Of a stretch of DNA of 64,000 bases, positions 18,011 through 30,456 are shown one piece after another (position 1 is the first letter of the stretch; each line of letters starts with the position of its first letter). Under the pieces are notes generated by a model, which ran no database searches, was not told the origin of the DNA, and saw only the letters and a program-made list of their open reading frames with translations. Made by a program: the position numbers and the translations under genes. This stretch comes from Adlercreutzia faecimuris (GTDB lineage Bacteria > Actinomycetota > Coriobacteriia > Coriobacteriales > Eggerthellaceae): assembly GCF_022669055.1 (NCBI RefSeq), contig NZ_JAJMLW010000001.1, positions 1,178,001 through 1,242,000 on the forward strand, given 5' to 3'.

Positions 18011-18880
18011 GTGACCGAGAAGAAGCAAGCCCTGCTGGTGTTCAGCAAGCCGCCCGTGCCGGGCATGGTGAAGACGCGCCTGACCGTGAAGCACGGCGGG
18101 TTCCTCACCGACGAGCAGGCCGCGGAGTTCTTCCGCCGCTCGCTCTACGACGTGAGCGAGGCGTGCATGCACGCGCTCTACGAGCTCCAGGCCGCCAACG
18201 ACGCGGCCGTGGCCGCCGACCCGACGGCCGACAAGATCACCTACGACTTCTTCGTGTCCACCACGCCGGCGTCCAACGTCGATCTGATGCGCGAGACCTA
18301 CGAGGCCATCGGCCCGTGGCCCATGGAGATCCACTACCTCACCGACGCGGGCGCCACCTTCGACGACCACTTCGACGATGCCTTCCAGCAGATCTTCGCC
18401 CTGGGCTACGACGCCATCGTGTCGGTGGGCGGCGACATCCCCACCCTGCCGAAGTCCCACATCATCCAGGCCTTCCAGTGGATCGACTACTTCGAGTCGC
18501 TCGGCACGCCCGGCTTCGTGGCCGCGCCGTGCCAGGAGTGCGGCACGTCGCTGGTGGGCTTCAGCCGTGACACGCCCATGGACCACCAGGGCGTCTACTA
18601 CAACCTGGACGGCAAGGCGGCGCTCGACGCCTACATGGAGAAGCTCGAGGCCGAGGACATCCCCTGCGCCTACTTCTCGCCCGTGGCCGACATCGACGAC
18701 CGCACCGACCTGGCCCACGCCATCTCCTGCATGCGCGCCATCGAGCGCGCCGCCAAGTACCAGCACGAGCTGTTCGTGCCGCGCCGCGTGCTCGACTGGG
18801 TGGACTTCATGGGCATCACCGTGTGCACCCCGCCCAACGACGAGCACGACCCGCGCCAGTACATCGACAGCGAGGAGTAG
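18011..18880 (+). CDS. TIGR04282/DUF2064-family GT-A-like protein
   Basis: Protein of 289 aa with the nucleotide-sugar-binding start LLVFSKPPVPGMVKTRLT that marks the TIGR04282 family of GT-A-fold proteins, and a GGDIPTLP box around residue 140 where the family has its Asp. Members are annotated around arsenosugar and related pathways, but no arsS-type gene is adjacent. The GTG start follows GAGGAGAAGGAGA. It ends 3 nt before a radical SAM gene and is surely co-transcribed with it. The reaction is unknown; a nucleotidyl- or glycosyl-transfer is likely. Confidence 0.78.
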   Translation: MTEKKQALLVFSKPPVPGMVKTRLTVKHGGFLTDEQAAEFFRRSLYDVSEACMHALYELQAANDAAVAADPTADKITYDFFVSTTPASNVDLMRETYEAIGPWPMEIHYLTDAGATFDDHFDDAFQQIFALGYDAIVSVGGDIPTLPKSHIIQAFQWIDYFESLGTPGFVAAPCQECGTSLVGFSRDTPMDHQGVYYNLDGKAALDAYMEKLEAEDIPCAYFSPVADIDDRTDLAHAISCMRAIERAAKYQHELFVPRRVLDWVDFMGITVCTPPNDEHDPRQYIDSEE

Positions 18881-18883
18881 GCG

Positions 18884-20218
18884 ATGACCGACGAGAACCG
18901 CCGCTTCCTGCACGCGACGGGCGCGCTGTGCCCGACGTGTCTGCGGGAGCTGCCGGCCGAGGTGTACGCCGACGGCGACGGCGTGGTGTGGATGACGCGC
19001 ACCTGCCCCGACCACGGGCGCCTCGACACGCGCATGTGGCCCGACGCCGACCACTACGAGTGGCTGCGCTCCGAGGCGTTCCCCAAGACGCCGCCGGAGA
19101 ACACGACGCCGGTCTGCGGGCCGTGCCCCAAGGGCTGCGGCACCTGCGGCCGCCACGAGCGGCGCGGGACGCTGCTGGAGATCGAGGTCACGCGCAACTG
19201 CAACCTGCGCTGCCCCGTGTGCTTCGCCAGCGCCGAGGGCAACGAGGACGACCCGACCCTCGACGAGATCGACGCCATGTACGACGTGATCGCCGACGCG
19301 GTGGGCACCGACGGCGCCGTGCAGATCACCGGCGGCGAGCCGACGTGCCGCAAGGATCTGGCCGAGATCATCTACCGCGGGCGCCAGAAGGGCTTTTGGG
19401 GCATCGAGATCAACACGAACGGCCTGGTCATCGCCGCGCGCGACGGGTACCTGGAAGAGCTGGTGGCCGCCGGCCTCACCGGCGTGTACCTGTCCTTCGA
19501 CGGGCTGACGGGCGACGTGTACGAGGCCACCTGCGGCCGCGACATCCTGGACGTCAAGCTCAAGGTGATCGAGCGCTGCCGCGCCGCGGGCATCCAGTGC
19601 GTGCTGTCGGTGGCCGTGGTGGCCGGCGTGAACGACGGCCAGCTCGGCGACCTTCTGCGCTTCTGCCTGGAGAACTCGGACGTGGTGGCGGGGCTCGCCC
19701 TGCAGCCGGCCTTCACATCGGGCCGCTTCGACGCCGAGCGCGCGCTGCCCATGAGCTCGGGCGACGTCATCTTCGCCCTGGCCGAGCAGTCCGACGGGCT
19801 CTTGGAGCCCCGCGACATCTGGCCGCTCGGCTGCTCGAACCCGCTCTGCGACACCGGCGTGTTCCTGGTGAAGGACGCCGCGGCCGCGCACCCGTCGGGC
19901 TTCTACCCGGCCACGCGCGCCATGACCATGGAGGAGTACGCCGCCGGCTACAGCCCCGACAGCCCCCAGGGCTCGGTGTTCCTCGACATCCTGTACAAGA
20001 AGGGCGTCGAGGTGAAGACGGGGCTGTCCGTCATCATCATGAACTACATGGACGCCGTGTCCATGGACACCCAGCGCCTGCGCGAGTGCTCGATGATGGT
20101 GACCGTGCCCGACGGCCGCGCCATCCCGTTCTGCTCCTACCACCTGACCGACGCCGCCGGCAAGCGCGTCTACCCGCCCTGGGGCAAGGAGGAGCTGCGC
20201 GGAGTGGGGGATCGCTAG
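18884..20218 (+). CDS. Radical SAM protein of the Tes/MJ0619-like type
   Basis: Radical S-adenosylmethionine enzyme (444 aa). The cluster motif is C106-x3-C110-x2-C113 (CNLRCPVC), followed by the SAM-binding GGEPT. The N-terminal 85 residues carry CPTC and CPDHG boxes plus CGPCPKGCGTC, a layout known from MJ0619/tetraether-synthase-like enzymes that act on lipids or pterins. A further Cys/His set is near the C-terminus (CSMMV, PFCSYH). It starts 4 nt after the GT-A-like gene. Methylation or C-C bond formation is possible, but the substrate is not evident. Confidence 0.82.
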   Translation: MTDENRRFLHATGALCPTCLRELPAEVYADGDGVVWMTRTCPDHGRLDTRMWPDADHYEWLRSEAFPKTPPENTTPVCGPCPKGCGTCGRHERRGTLLEIEVTRNCNLRCPVCFASAEGNEDDPTLDEIDAMYDVIADAVGTDGAVQITGGEPTCRKDLAEIIYRGRQKGFWGIEINTNGLVIAARDGYLEELVAAGLTGVYLSFDGLTGDVYEATCGRDILDVKLKVIERCRAAGIQCVLSVAVVAGVNDGQLGDLLRFCLENSDVVAGLALQPAFTSGRFDAERALPMSSGDVIFALAEQSDGLLEPRDIWPLGCSNPLCDTGVFLVKDAAAAHPSGFYPATRAMTMEEYAAGYSPDSPQGSVFLDILYKKGVEVKTGLSVIIMNYMDAVSMDTQRLRECSMMVTVPDGRAIPFCSYHLTDAAGKRVYPPWGKEELRGVGDR

Positions 20219-20229
20219 ACCGGGGGACG

Positions 20230-20297
20230 GCCGGCGGCGGCGTGGGGCTGCGCTCAGAAGCTGCGCAGCCTTCGCTTCGCCCCACGCCGCCGCCGGC
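20230..20297. repeat. Long hairpin family A, copy 1
   Basis: Perfect 19-bp arms (20230-20248/20279-20297) enclose a 30-nt loop containing TCAGAAGCTGCGCAGC. A second element at 60374-60461 has unrelated 33-bp arms but a loop with TCACAAGCTTCGCAGC. It lies just after the radical SAM stop codon. Confidence 0.75.
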
Positions 20298-20333
20298 CTC
20301 GCCGTTCTTCGGACGATGCCGCAAGCCGCGAGA

Positions 20334-20450
20334 GGGGAGGGGTGGCGGCGGTGCTCACCAAGCGAGTTCCGCACGAGCCGAACAGCCCAGTGGGCTGTTC
20401 GTGCGAGCCAGGACTGTCTGAGCGACTGAGTGCCGCCGTCACCCCTCCCC
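20334..20450. repeat. Nested-hairpin intergenic element, copy 2
   Basis: Outer arms 20334-20355 and 20429-20450 pair over 22 positions with three G-U pairs and no true mismatch. The inner hairpin CGAACAGCCC/GGGCTGTTCG (20379-20388/20392-20401) has an AGT loop. The conserved blocks AAGCGAGTTCCGCA and AGGACTGTCTGAGCGACTG match copy 1 at 1757-1868 although the stems differ. A possible -10 TACGAT (20456-20461) for the next gene follows directly. Confidence 0.78.
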
Positions 20451-20474
20451 ACAGGTACGATAGAAGGAAGAGAA

Positions 20475-21449
20475 GTGGCTGACTACAAGATAACGAACGA
20501 TCCCGCGCGGTGCGTCAAGTGCGGGCTGTGCGTGGCGTTCTGCCCGTGCTACGTGCTGGAGGAGGGGCCCGACGGGCACCCCTTCGCGGCGCACCCCGAC
20601 CAGTGCGTGGGCTGCACCACCTGCGCGGGCAACTGCCCGCGGCGGGCGCTCACCGTGGAGGCCATCGGCGACGCGACCTTCGACCCCTACGCCGACGAGC
20701 CGCGCGCCGAGCCGCTCGACGCCGCGCGCCGCGAGGAGCTCGCGGGCTACCAGCGCTCGATCATGGCGTCGCTGGGGCTGCGCTGGCAGCCGGTGGCCGT
20801 GGGCCTCATCGCGGCCGATGAGCCGCTGCCCGACGTGCCCATGCCCCCGGAGAACCTGCGCTTCTGCCAGGCCATGATGGCCGCGCGCCGGGGCGCGTCC
20901 ATCCTCATGCCGCCGCATCGCCACTCCTGCCCCGACGGCACGTCCATCTTCGGCATGACCGGCGTGCCCGAGAAGCTGGCCACGGGCGAGATCTACGTGC
21001 TGTTCCACAAGGTGGTCGACGCCGAGGCCGCGGCCCGCATGGTGGCCGAGCGCCCGACGCTGCCGCCGAAGAGCCGCCGCGCCACCTACGTGGCGCCGCT
21101 CGACGCGACGGTGCGCGAGCCCGAGGTGGTGGTGTTCACCGGCACGCCCGAGCAGATGATGTGGCTTTGCATGTCCATGAGCTACTACACGGGGCACCGC
21201 CACGACTTCCACGCGAGCGGCTTCAACTCGATGTGCGTCGAGGCCGTGCTGCTGCCGCTGGCCAACGACGAGCCCAACATCACCTTCGGCTGCTACGGCT
21301 GCCGCGCCGCGAGCGACATCGGCGAGGACATGATGTTCATGGGCGTGCCCACGCGCCTGCTGCCCCAGATAGCCCAGGGAGCCGCGGAGCTGGCCAAGAA
21401 GGCCATCCCCGACTCCCGCAACAAGATCTACGTCCCGCCCATCATGTAG
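20475..21449 (+). CDS. Ferredoxin-DUF169 fusion protein
   Basis: Protein of 324 aa. Residues 1-65 hold two ferredoxin-type clusters (CVKCGLCVAFCPC and CVGCTTCAGNCPR). The rest is a DUF169 domain with conserved Cys/His patches (NLRFCQAMMAARRG, FGCYGCRAA, GEDMMFMGVP). DUF169 proteins are uncharacterised and often sit near methanogen-type redox genes. The GTG start is chosen from GAAGGAAGAGAA at good spacing. Context suggests a redox role with the molybdoenzyme and radical SAM genes upstream, though 256 bp with two hairpin elements separates them. Confidence 0.82.
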   Translation: MADYKITNDPARCVKCGLCVAFCPCYVLEEGPDGHPFAAHPDQCVGCTTCAGNCPRRALTVEAIGDATFDPYADEPRAEPLDAARREELAGYQRSIMASLGLRWQPVAVGLIAADEPLPDVPMPPENLRFCQAMMAARRGASILMPPHRHSCPDGTSIFGMTGVPEKLATGEIYVLFHKVVDAEAAARMVAERPTLPPKSRRATYVAPLDATVREPEVVVFTGTPEQMMWLCMSMSYYTGHRHDFHASGFNSMCVEAVLLPLANDEPNITFGCYGCRAASDIGEDMMFMGVPTRLLPQIAQGAAELAKKAIPDSRNKIYVPPIM

Positions 21450-21546
21450 GGCGCCCCGCCCGCCGCGGCGGGGGAGGGGGCGCGTCAGCCGGCTCGCGCC
21501 GCCCTGGCGTCGAGCCGGGCGGGTCGCGTTGGCGAGAGGAGAGCTC

Positions 21547-21972
21547 ATGGCCGATCTGTTCACGCTGAGGGCGGCGGTGGAGGCCGACCGGCCGTATCTC
21601 GACGCGTACTGCTGGAACGAGGGGATGGACAACCTGCCCTCGCTCGAGCGCGTCACCGTGGCCGCCAACGCCGACGATGAGCCGGTGGGCTTCATCCGCA
21701 TCGCGCTGGGCGCCAACGGGGCGGCGCACGTGAACCCCGTGGTGACCCACGCGTCCTGGCGCGGGTACGGCGTCGGCCGCGCGCTCATGGAGGCCGCGGC
21801 CGCCGAGCACGGCGAGCTGCGGCTCGTGGCCCGCGGCGCGTCGGTGCCCTTCTACGACGCCCTCGGCTTCGAGGAGTGCGACTGGGGCCTCATCGACACC
21901 TCGGTCACCGAGAACTGCGAGGGCTGCGAGCTCGTCGACGAGTGCAATCCCAAGCCCATGCGGCGAGGATAG
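21547..21972 (+). CDS. GNAT-family N-acetyltransferase
   Basis: Small acyl-CoA-dependent acetyltransferase (141 aa). The acetyl-CoA loop is HASWRGYGVGRALMEAA (about residues 78-94), followed by FYDALGFEE, the usual beta6-alpha4 element. The C-terminus carries CEGCELVDEC, an extra Cys motif that might bind metal. The ATG at 21547 follows GAGAGGAGAG. The acceptor is unknown. Confidence 0.85.
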   Translation: MADLFTLRAAVEADRPYLDAYCWNEGMDNLPSLERVTVAANADDEPVGFIRIALGANGAAHVNPVVTHASWRGYGVGRALMEAAAAEHGELRLVARGASVPFYDALGFEECDWGLIDTSVTENCEGCELVDECNPKPMRRG

Positions 21973-22020
21973 CAGAAGGAGAAGGGGCGCCGGGAGCGAT
22001 GTCCTGGCGCCCCTTTCTGC

Positions 22021-22677
22021 CTAGGGAAGTTCGAGCGGCGCGCCCACGGGGGCGTAGGCGCCGTGGTGGATGCAGAGCAGCGTCTCGACGGGGGCGAGGC
22101 GGCCGGCGTCGTCGCGCGAGCCGCGGGTGGCGGCGCGCGTCACCTCGCCGATGACGAGCAGGTGGTCGCCGGCCTCCTGGACGGAGCGCACCGCGCACGC
22201 CTCCCACGAGAGCGCCATCGCCGGCACCGGCACGAGCGCGGCCCCGTCGGCGCTCTCGCCCGGCGCGTCTGCGGCCGGCACCGCGGCGTCCTCGTCCTCC
22301 GCATCCTCCGCCGGCGCGGCCCCGCCGGCTGCCACCAGCACGTAGTCCACGGCGGCGGCCTTGTCGAAGGCGTGGCCGGTGCGGTTGCCGCAGAGCTCGG
22401 CCAGGCGCGCCGCATCGGCATCGGCGGGCAGCGTGGCCAGGCTGAACGCTCCCGACTCTCGCAGGAGCCCCATGGTGTGCGACCGCGCGCGCAGGGCGAG
22501 GGCGACAAGCGGCGGGGTGTGGGACACCGGCGTCGCCCAGATGATGGTGGCGAACCCGACTTCCCCGCCGGTTCCGCGCGCGCCGACGATCACGAGGGGG
22601 CGCGGGTCGTGGATAGCCGCGATGTCGCGGCCGCAGGCGGGCTCAAGCGCGGCGGGGAAGGCGGGCAGCTCGGGCAT
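22021..22677 (-). CDS. Flavin reductase-like (FMN-binding split barrel) protein
   Basis: Protein of 218 aa with a flavin-reductase-like split-barrel fold: GFATIIWATPVSHTPP and ALRARSHT near residues 40-70 followed by GAFSLATLP are the usual FMN-binding elements. An Ala/Glu/Asp-rich insertion (about 120-145) is unusual. GAGGAGG precedes the ATG. It lies downstream of a PadR regulator gene on the same strand, 98 nt away, so it may be that regulator's target. Role unknown; FMN-dependent reduction is likely. Confidence 0.75.
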   Translation of the reverse strand: MPELPAFPAALEPACGRDIAAIHDPRPLVIVGARGTGGEVGFATIIWATPVSHTPPLVALALRARSHTMGLLRESGAFSLATLPADADAARLAELCGNRTGHAFDKAAAVDYVLVAAGGAAPAEDAEDEDAAVPAADAPGESADGAALVPVPAMALSWEACAVRSVQEAGDHLLVIGEVTRAATRGSRDDAGRLAPVETLLCIHHGAYAPVGAPLELP

Positions 22678-22775
22678 GGGGGCCTCCTCGGAAGACGGGC
22701 GGCGCCTGCCGCCGCGGAAGACGAGGGGCCGCGCATACCAGCGGCCCCTCGGACAGGTCTGATGGCGGCGCGCTC

Positions 22776-23219
22776 CTACTCGGCGGCGCCGTGGGAGCAC
22801 ACGGGCGCCTCGGGCAGCTCGATGCCCAGGGCGTCGGCAGCGTCGACGCGCAGCTCCTCCAGGGTGAGCTGGTAGCACGCCAGGGCGTCGATCCAGCGGC
22901 GCAGGCAGCGGTAGCCCTTGTCGGTGAGCGTGAACAGGCGCTTGGCCGAGCCCTCCTCGGGGGTGTCCCACGCGGACGTGACCAGGCCGGCTTCCTCCAT
23001 GCGCTTGAGCGCCCGGTAGATGCCCGTCGCGTCGGGCTTCTTGCCGCCGAACATGGGGGAGTGGGCCGCCTGCTGCACGATGATGTAGCCGTGCATGGGC
23101 TCGCCGTGCTTCGCCATGAGCGTCAGGATGGTGGGCTGGGACAGCCGGTTGAGCGACTTGCCCAGCTCGGCGCATTCCTTCAGGTCTTCATCGGATTTCG
23201 GGTGGCAGCTGCTCCACAT
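22776..23219 (-). CDS. PadR-family transcriptional regulator
   Basis: DNA-binding repressor-like protein (147 aa). The PadR winged helix is clear: ILTLMAKHGEPMHGYIIVQ, then ATGIYRALKRMEEAGLV and the wing with AKRLFTLTDKGYRCL. The start is ATG at 23219 after GAGAGAGGG. A dyad at 23274-23298 upstream is a candidate autoregulatory operator. The flavin reductase-like gene lies downstream on the same strand. Confidence 0.87.
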   Translation of the reverse strand: MWSSCHPKSDEDLKECAELGKSLNRLSQPTILTLMAKHGEPMHGYIIVQQAAHSPMFGGKKPDATGIYRALKRMEEAGLVTSAWDTPEEGSAKRLFTLTDKGYRCLRRWIDALACYQLTLEELRVDAADALGIELPEAPVCSHGAAE

Positions 23220-23273
23220 GGGCGGGCCCTCTCTCATCGTTCGGCGGTCTGGAACACGGGCCCATTCTCGCAT

Positions 23274-23298
23274 AACTATTTGCAGGGTGCGAATAGTT
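23274..23298. promoter_or_regulatory. Candidate PadR operator
   Basis: AACTATT (23274-23280) and AATAGTT (23292-23298) form a perfect 7-bp dyad with an 11-bp centre in an AT-rich patch 55 bp upstream of the PadR start. Placement suits autoregulation; the true recognition site of this protein is unknown. Confidence 0.5.
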
Positions 23299-23509
23299 TC
23301 TCGCTGAAGGCGTCGCCGGCGGGAGGGGCGGGCGCGCCGGGGCCCGCGCGCCGCGGCCGTCCGCCCGGCGCGGGAGGGCGTCGGGCGGGTGTTTACCGGG
23401 GCGAAACATCGCCGCCCGCCCGGTGCCCTACAATGGTCGGCGGAATTCCCGCGCCCCGGCGCCGCGCCCGCGGCCGGCCGGCGACGCACGTCACCTGACA
23501 GGAGCGCTT

Positions 23510-25339
<1,830 letters not shown>

Positions 25340-25440
25340 GGGCGTGCGCGCCTTGGGGCCCCGCGTCCGCCCGCGGCGGAGGTCCGGCGCCACGCGGGCG
25401 CCGGCGTGCGGCGCGCCGAGGCAGAGGGAAGGAAGCGAAG

Positions 25441-26073
25441 ATGGCCCAGAGCAAGCGATCCCGCGAGATGGTGGAGGGGGCGCTCGGCATCCCCATGGCG
25501 TCTGACCAGGTGGGGCTGGGGGTGGATATCGTCGAGATAGCGCGGGTGCGCGCCATCCTGCATCGCAGCCCCGCCTTCGCGCGACGCGCGTTCTCGGAGG
25601 AGGAGCGCGCCTACTGCGACGCCAAGGCCAACCCCGAGGCGCACTACGCCACGCGCTTCGCCGCCAAGGAGGCGGTGCTCAAGGCGCTCGGCACCGGCTT
25701 CGCCGACGGCATCGGGCCGCGCGACGTGGAGGTGCGGCGCACCAAGAAGGGCAAGCCCTACGTGGTGCTCTCCGGGCGCGCCCGCGACGCGGCGCGGGCC
25801 CAGGGGGTGCGCGAGGTGCCCATCTCGCTGTCGTTCACCCACAGCGAGGCCGTGGCCTGCGCCATGGCCATCACCCAGGACGCCGTCACGGCCGCGAAGA
25901 GGCGCGAGGACCCGATGGAGGAGCTGACGCGCCAGTTCAAGGACGCCCGCAGCCTCCTCGACGAGCTGCCCGCGTCCGGCCCCGGGGCCGCGGGCGCGGG
26001 GGCGCCGGATGCCGCGGCGGGCGCCGCCCCGGAGGTCGCCGCGAGCGCGCCGGGCGCCGGGGACGCGCGATGA
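25441..26073 (+). CDS. acpS: Holo-[acyl-carrier-protein] synthase with C-terminal extension
   Basis: Transfers 4'-phosphopantetheine from CoA to acyl carrier protein. The core is clear: GLGVDIVEIARV with the metal-binding Asp, RRAFSEEERAYC, FAAKEAVLKALGTG, and SFTHSEAVACAMAI. At 210 aa it is much longer than the usual ~125; the extra is 24 residues at the N-terminus and about 65 low-complexity Ala/Gly/Pro residues at the C-terminus. GAAGGAAGCGAAG precedes the ATG. Its stop overlaps the next gene by 4 nt. Confidence 0.92.
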   Translation: MAQSKRSREMVEGALGIPMASDQVGLGVDIVEIARVRAILHRSPAFARRAFSEEERAYCDAKANPEAHYATRFAAKEAVLKALGTGFADGIGPRDVEVRRTKKGKPYVVLSGRARDAARAQGVREVPISLSFTHSEAVACAMAITQDAVTAAKRREDPMEELTRQFKDARSLLDELPASGPGAAGAGAPDAAAGAAPEVAASAPGAGDAR

Positions 26074-26963
26074 GCGAGCCGGCCGCCGAGCGGTGGGACG
26101 ACGCGCGGCTGGCGGCGCTTCTGCCCTGGCCGGCGCCGGACGCGAACAAGTACGCCCGCGGGGCGCTCGCCGTGGTGGGCGGCTGCGCGCGCTACCCGGG
26201 CGCGGCCTGCCTGGCCGCCGCCGCGGGCCAGCGCGCCGGCGCCGGCTACGTGACGGTGGTGTGCGCGCCCGAGTCCCTGGCCGTCGTGCGCGGATTCCGC
26301 CCCTCGCTGGTCGCGCGCTCCTGGGAGGGCTGGCAGGCCGCCGACCTGCCCGCGGCGCGCCCCGCCCGCCCGGCCGCCGCCGTCGTGGGGCCGGGGCTCG
26401 ACCCGGCCGACGACGCCTGCGCGCGCCTCGCGCTCGCCGTGCTGGCCGCGGCTGCCTCGCCGCTGCTCGTCGACGGCGGCGCGCTGGCGGCGCTCGCGAC
26501 GGGGGAGGGCCGCGCGCTCGCGGCGGCCCGCGCCGCCCAGGGCCGCGTGACGGTGCTCACGCCCCATGGCGGCGAGGCGGCCCGCCTCGCCCGCGGCGCG
26601 CGCATCGGCGGGGACGCGGCCGCCGACCCCGCGCGCCTGGCCGCCGCCCTCGCCCGCGCCTACGGGGCCGTCTGCGTGCTCAAGGGCCCCGACACCCACG
26701 TCTCGGACGGCGCGCGCACCGTGCTGGTGGACCGCGGGACCGCCGCGCTGGCCAAGGCCGGGACGGGGGACGTGCTGGCCGGCGTCGTGGGCGCGCTTTT
26801 GGCCCAGGGCGCGTCGCTGCTCGAGGCGGCGGTGCTCGGCGCGACGCTCCACGCCGAGGCGGGGTGCGCGGCCGCCGACCGCATGACCGCCATCGGCGTC
26901 GTCCCTGAGGACGTCGTCGACGCGCTCCCCGAGGCCGTCCGCCGCCTCGCCGCCGCCGGGTAG
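26070..26963 (+). CDS. nnrD: ADP/ATP-dependent NAD(P)H-hydrate dehydratase
   Basis: Repairs hydrated NAD(P)H (297 aa). The YjeF C-terminal kinase-like fold shows ANKYARGALAVVGG at residue 25-38, NVGPGLD-like VVGPGLD, LTPHGGEAARL, LKGPDTHV and the catalytic AGTGDVLAGVVGALLAQG. The N-terminal epimerase domain (NnrE) found in many bifunctional homologues is missing. Overlap with acpS (ATGA) indicates one operon, a common pairing. Confidence 0.93.
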   Translation: MSEPAAERWDDARLAALLPWPAPDANKYARGALAVVGGCARYPGAACLAAAAGQRAGAGYVTVVCAPESLAVVRGFRPSLVARSWEGWQAADLPAARPARPAAAVVGPGLDPADDACARLALAVLAAAASPLLVDGGALAALATGEGRALAAARAAQGRVTVLTPHGGEAARLARGARIGGDAAADPARLAAALARAYGAVCVLKGPDTHVSDGARTVLVDRGTAALAKAGTGDVLAGVVGALLAQGASLLEAAVLGATLHAEAGCAAADRMTAIGVVPEDVVDALPEAVRRLAAAG

Positions 26964-27266
26964 GCGCCCGCGCCGCCTGGCTTCGCCGCGGGCGTCCCGT
27001 CCGTCTTCCGCGCCTTCCCTTCCGCATCCTGCCGCGGGCGTCCGCCGCGCCTTCCGCGCCTCTCCGCATCCTGCCGCCGGCGCCCCGCCCATCTTCCGCG
27101 CCTCTTCCCCTGCCCTTTCCGCCCGCGCCGCGCGGCAGGGGGAAACGGCGCCCCCTCGCTCCGCTGACCGCTCATCAACGGCTCCCCCTCGCCACCTGCG
27201 ACGCGCCCGCCCGGCCCAACAATGGCGCCAGAAGGGCATTCATCGAACGAAGGAGCGTGATCGCAA
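26964..27266. other. Gene-free interval with imperfect C-rich direct repeats
   Basis: The 303 bp between nnrD and the HdeD-like gene contains two imperfect ~37-nt direct repeats starting near 27004 and 27051 (CTTCCGCGCCT...CATCCTGCCG) and a third partial TCTTCCGCGCCTC near 27091. No coding region is supported. GAACGAAGGAGCGTGATC at the right end carries the ribosome site of the next gene. Confidence 0.6.
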
Positions 27267-27812
27267 ATGGATGCAACCAGCAAGCGCGACTGGGGGATGT
27301 TCGCCGCGGGCATCGCCCTGGTCATCGTGGGATTCGTGTGCCTGTGGGCACCGGGGCTGACCCTGCTGAGCGTCGCCGCCATCGTCGGCGCCATGTTCTT
27401 GGTGGTGGGCGTCTTCGACGTCTACGCCTACGCGCGGTACCGCAAGTCCATGAGCCTGTCGGGATGGCTCGTCGCCTACGCCCTGTGCGACATCGTCCTG
27501 GGCGTCATGTTCCTGGCCAACCCCGTCATCGCGGCCGAGGTCGTCCCCTGGGTGGCCGGCGCGTTCATGGCGGCCTACGGCGTCTTCCAGATTTTCGCGG
27601 CCGTGCGGCTGCGCACCGCCATCAGCTGGGGCTGGCTCATCGCCAGCGGCGTGCTGAGCGTCCTGTGCGGCATCTGCTTCTTCGTGTGGCCCGGCTCGTT
27701 CGCCATCTTCCTCGGGTTCTTCCTGATGATGCGTGGCGTCACCCTGGCGGTCTACGGGGCCACGCCCCAGGCCGAGCTCGGCGGCGACACGACGGCGCAC
27801 CACGTGGCCTAG
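27267..27812 (+). CDS. HdeD-family (DUF308) membrane protein
   Basis: Small integral membrane protein (181 aa) with about six hydrophobic segments in three helical hairpins, e.g. AAGIALVIVGFVCLWAP, AIVGAMFLVVGVFDVYAYA and VLSVLCGICFFVWP. The repeated W/P-x-x-G pattern is that of DUF308. HdeD contributes to acid resistance in Escherichia coli; elsewhere the role is unclear. It is monocistronic. Confidence 0.85.
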   Translation: MDATSKRDWGMFAAGIALVIVGFVCLWAPGLTLLSVAAIVGAMFLVVGVFDVYAYARYRKSMSLSGWLVAYALCDIVLGVMFLANPVIAAEVVPWVAGAFMAAYGVFQIFAAVRLRTAISWGWLIASGVLSVLCGICFFVWPGSFAIFLGFFLMMRGVTLAVYGATPQAELGGDTTAHHVA

Positions 27813-27869
27813 CCGGCGCGCCCGGCGCCCGCCGGGCCGCCCCTCCGGCGCCCCGGCGTGGTAACATGA

Positions 27870-30155
<2,286 letters not shown>

Positions 30156-30253
30156 CGCCGGGCCCGCCCCCGCGGGCGGCGCCGTGCGAGGGGGCGGGCC
30201 CGGCGGCGCCGTGCGGGCTGGTTGGGCGTCGACGCCGCGCCGGCTGGCGCGAG

Positions 30254-30428
30254 GTGTGCAGTTTCGACGACTTTGCGACGCCGCCGGCGCCCCCGCCCGA
30301 ACGCGCGCCGGTAAATCCCCAGGTCAAGGGCTTTCGCCCTCGCATGATCTTCCCGATGGGTTCCGCGACCTCGCAGAAGGGCGTCCGCGCGCCCCGCATT
30401 CCGTCGCAAAGTCGTCGAAACCGCACAG
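30254..30428. repeat. Inverted-repeat module 1 downstream of ligA
   Basis: The 26-nt arm at 30254-30279 (core TTTCGACGACTTTGCGAC) is repeated inverted at 30403-30428 with 24 of 26 matches, enclosing 123 bp. A similar module is at 31530-31681 on the other side of the hypothetical gene at 30457. No coding capacity is supported inside. Confidence 0.8.
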
Positions 30429-30456
30429 CTTCGGCGGCTGGCAGCGCGCCGGGCGC

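Noticed and set aside
23430-23509. glmS ribozyme
   Set aside because: The leader is only about 75 nt after the likely -10 box and lacks the ribozyme core pattern.
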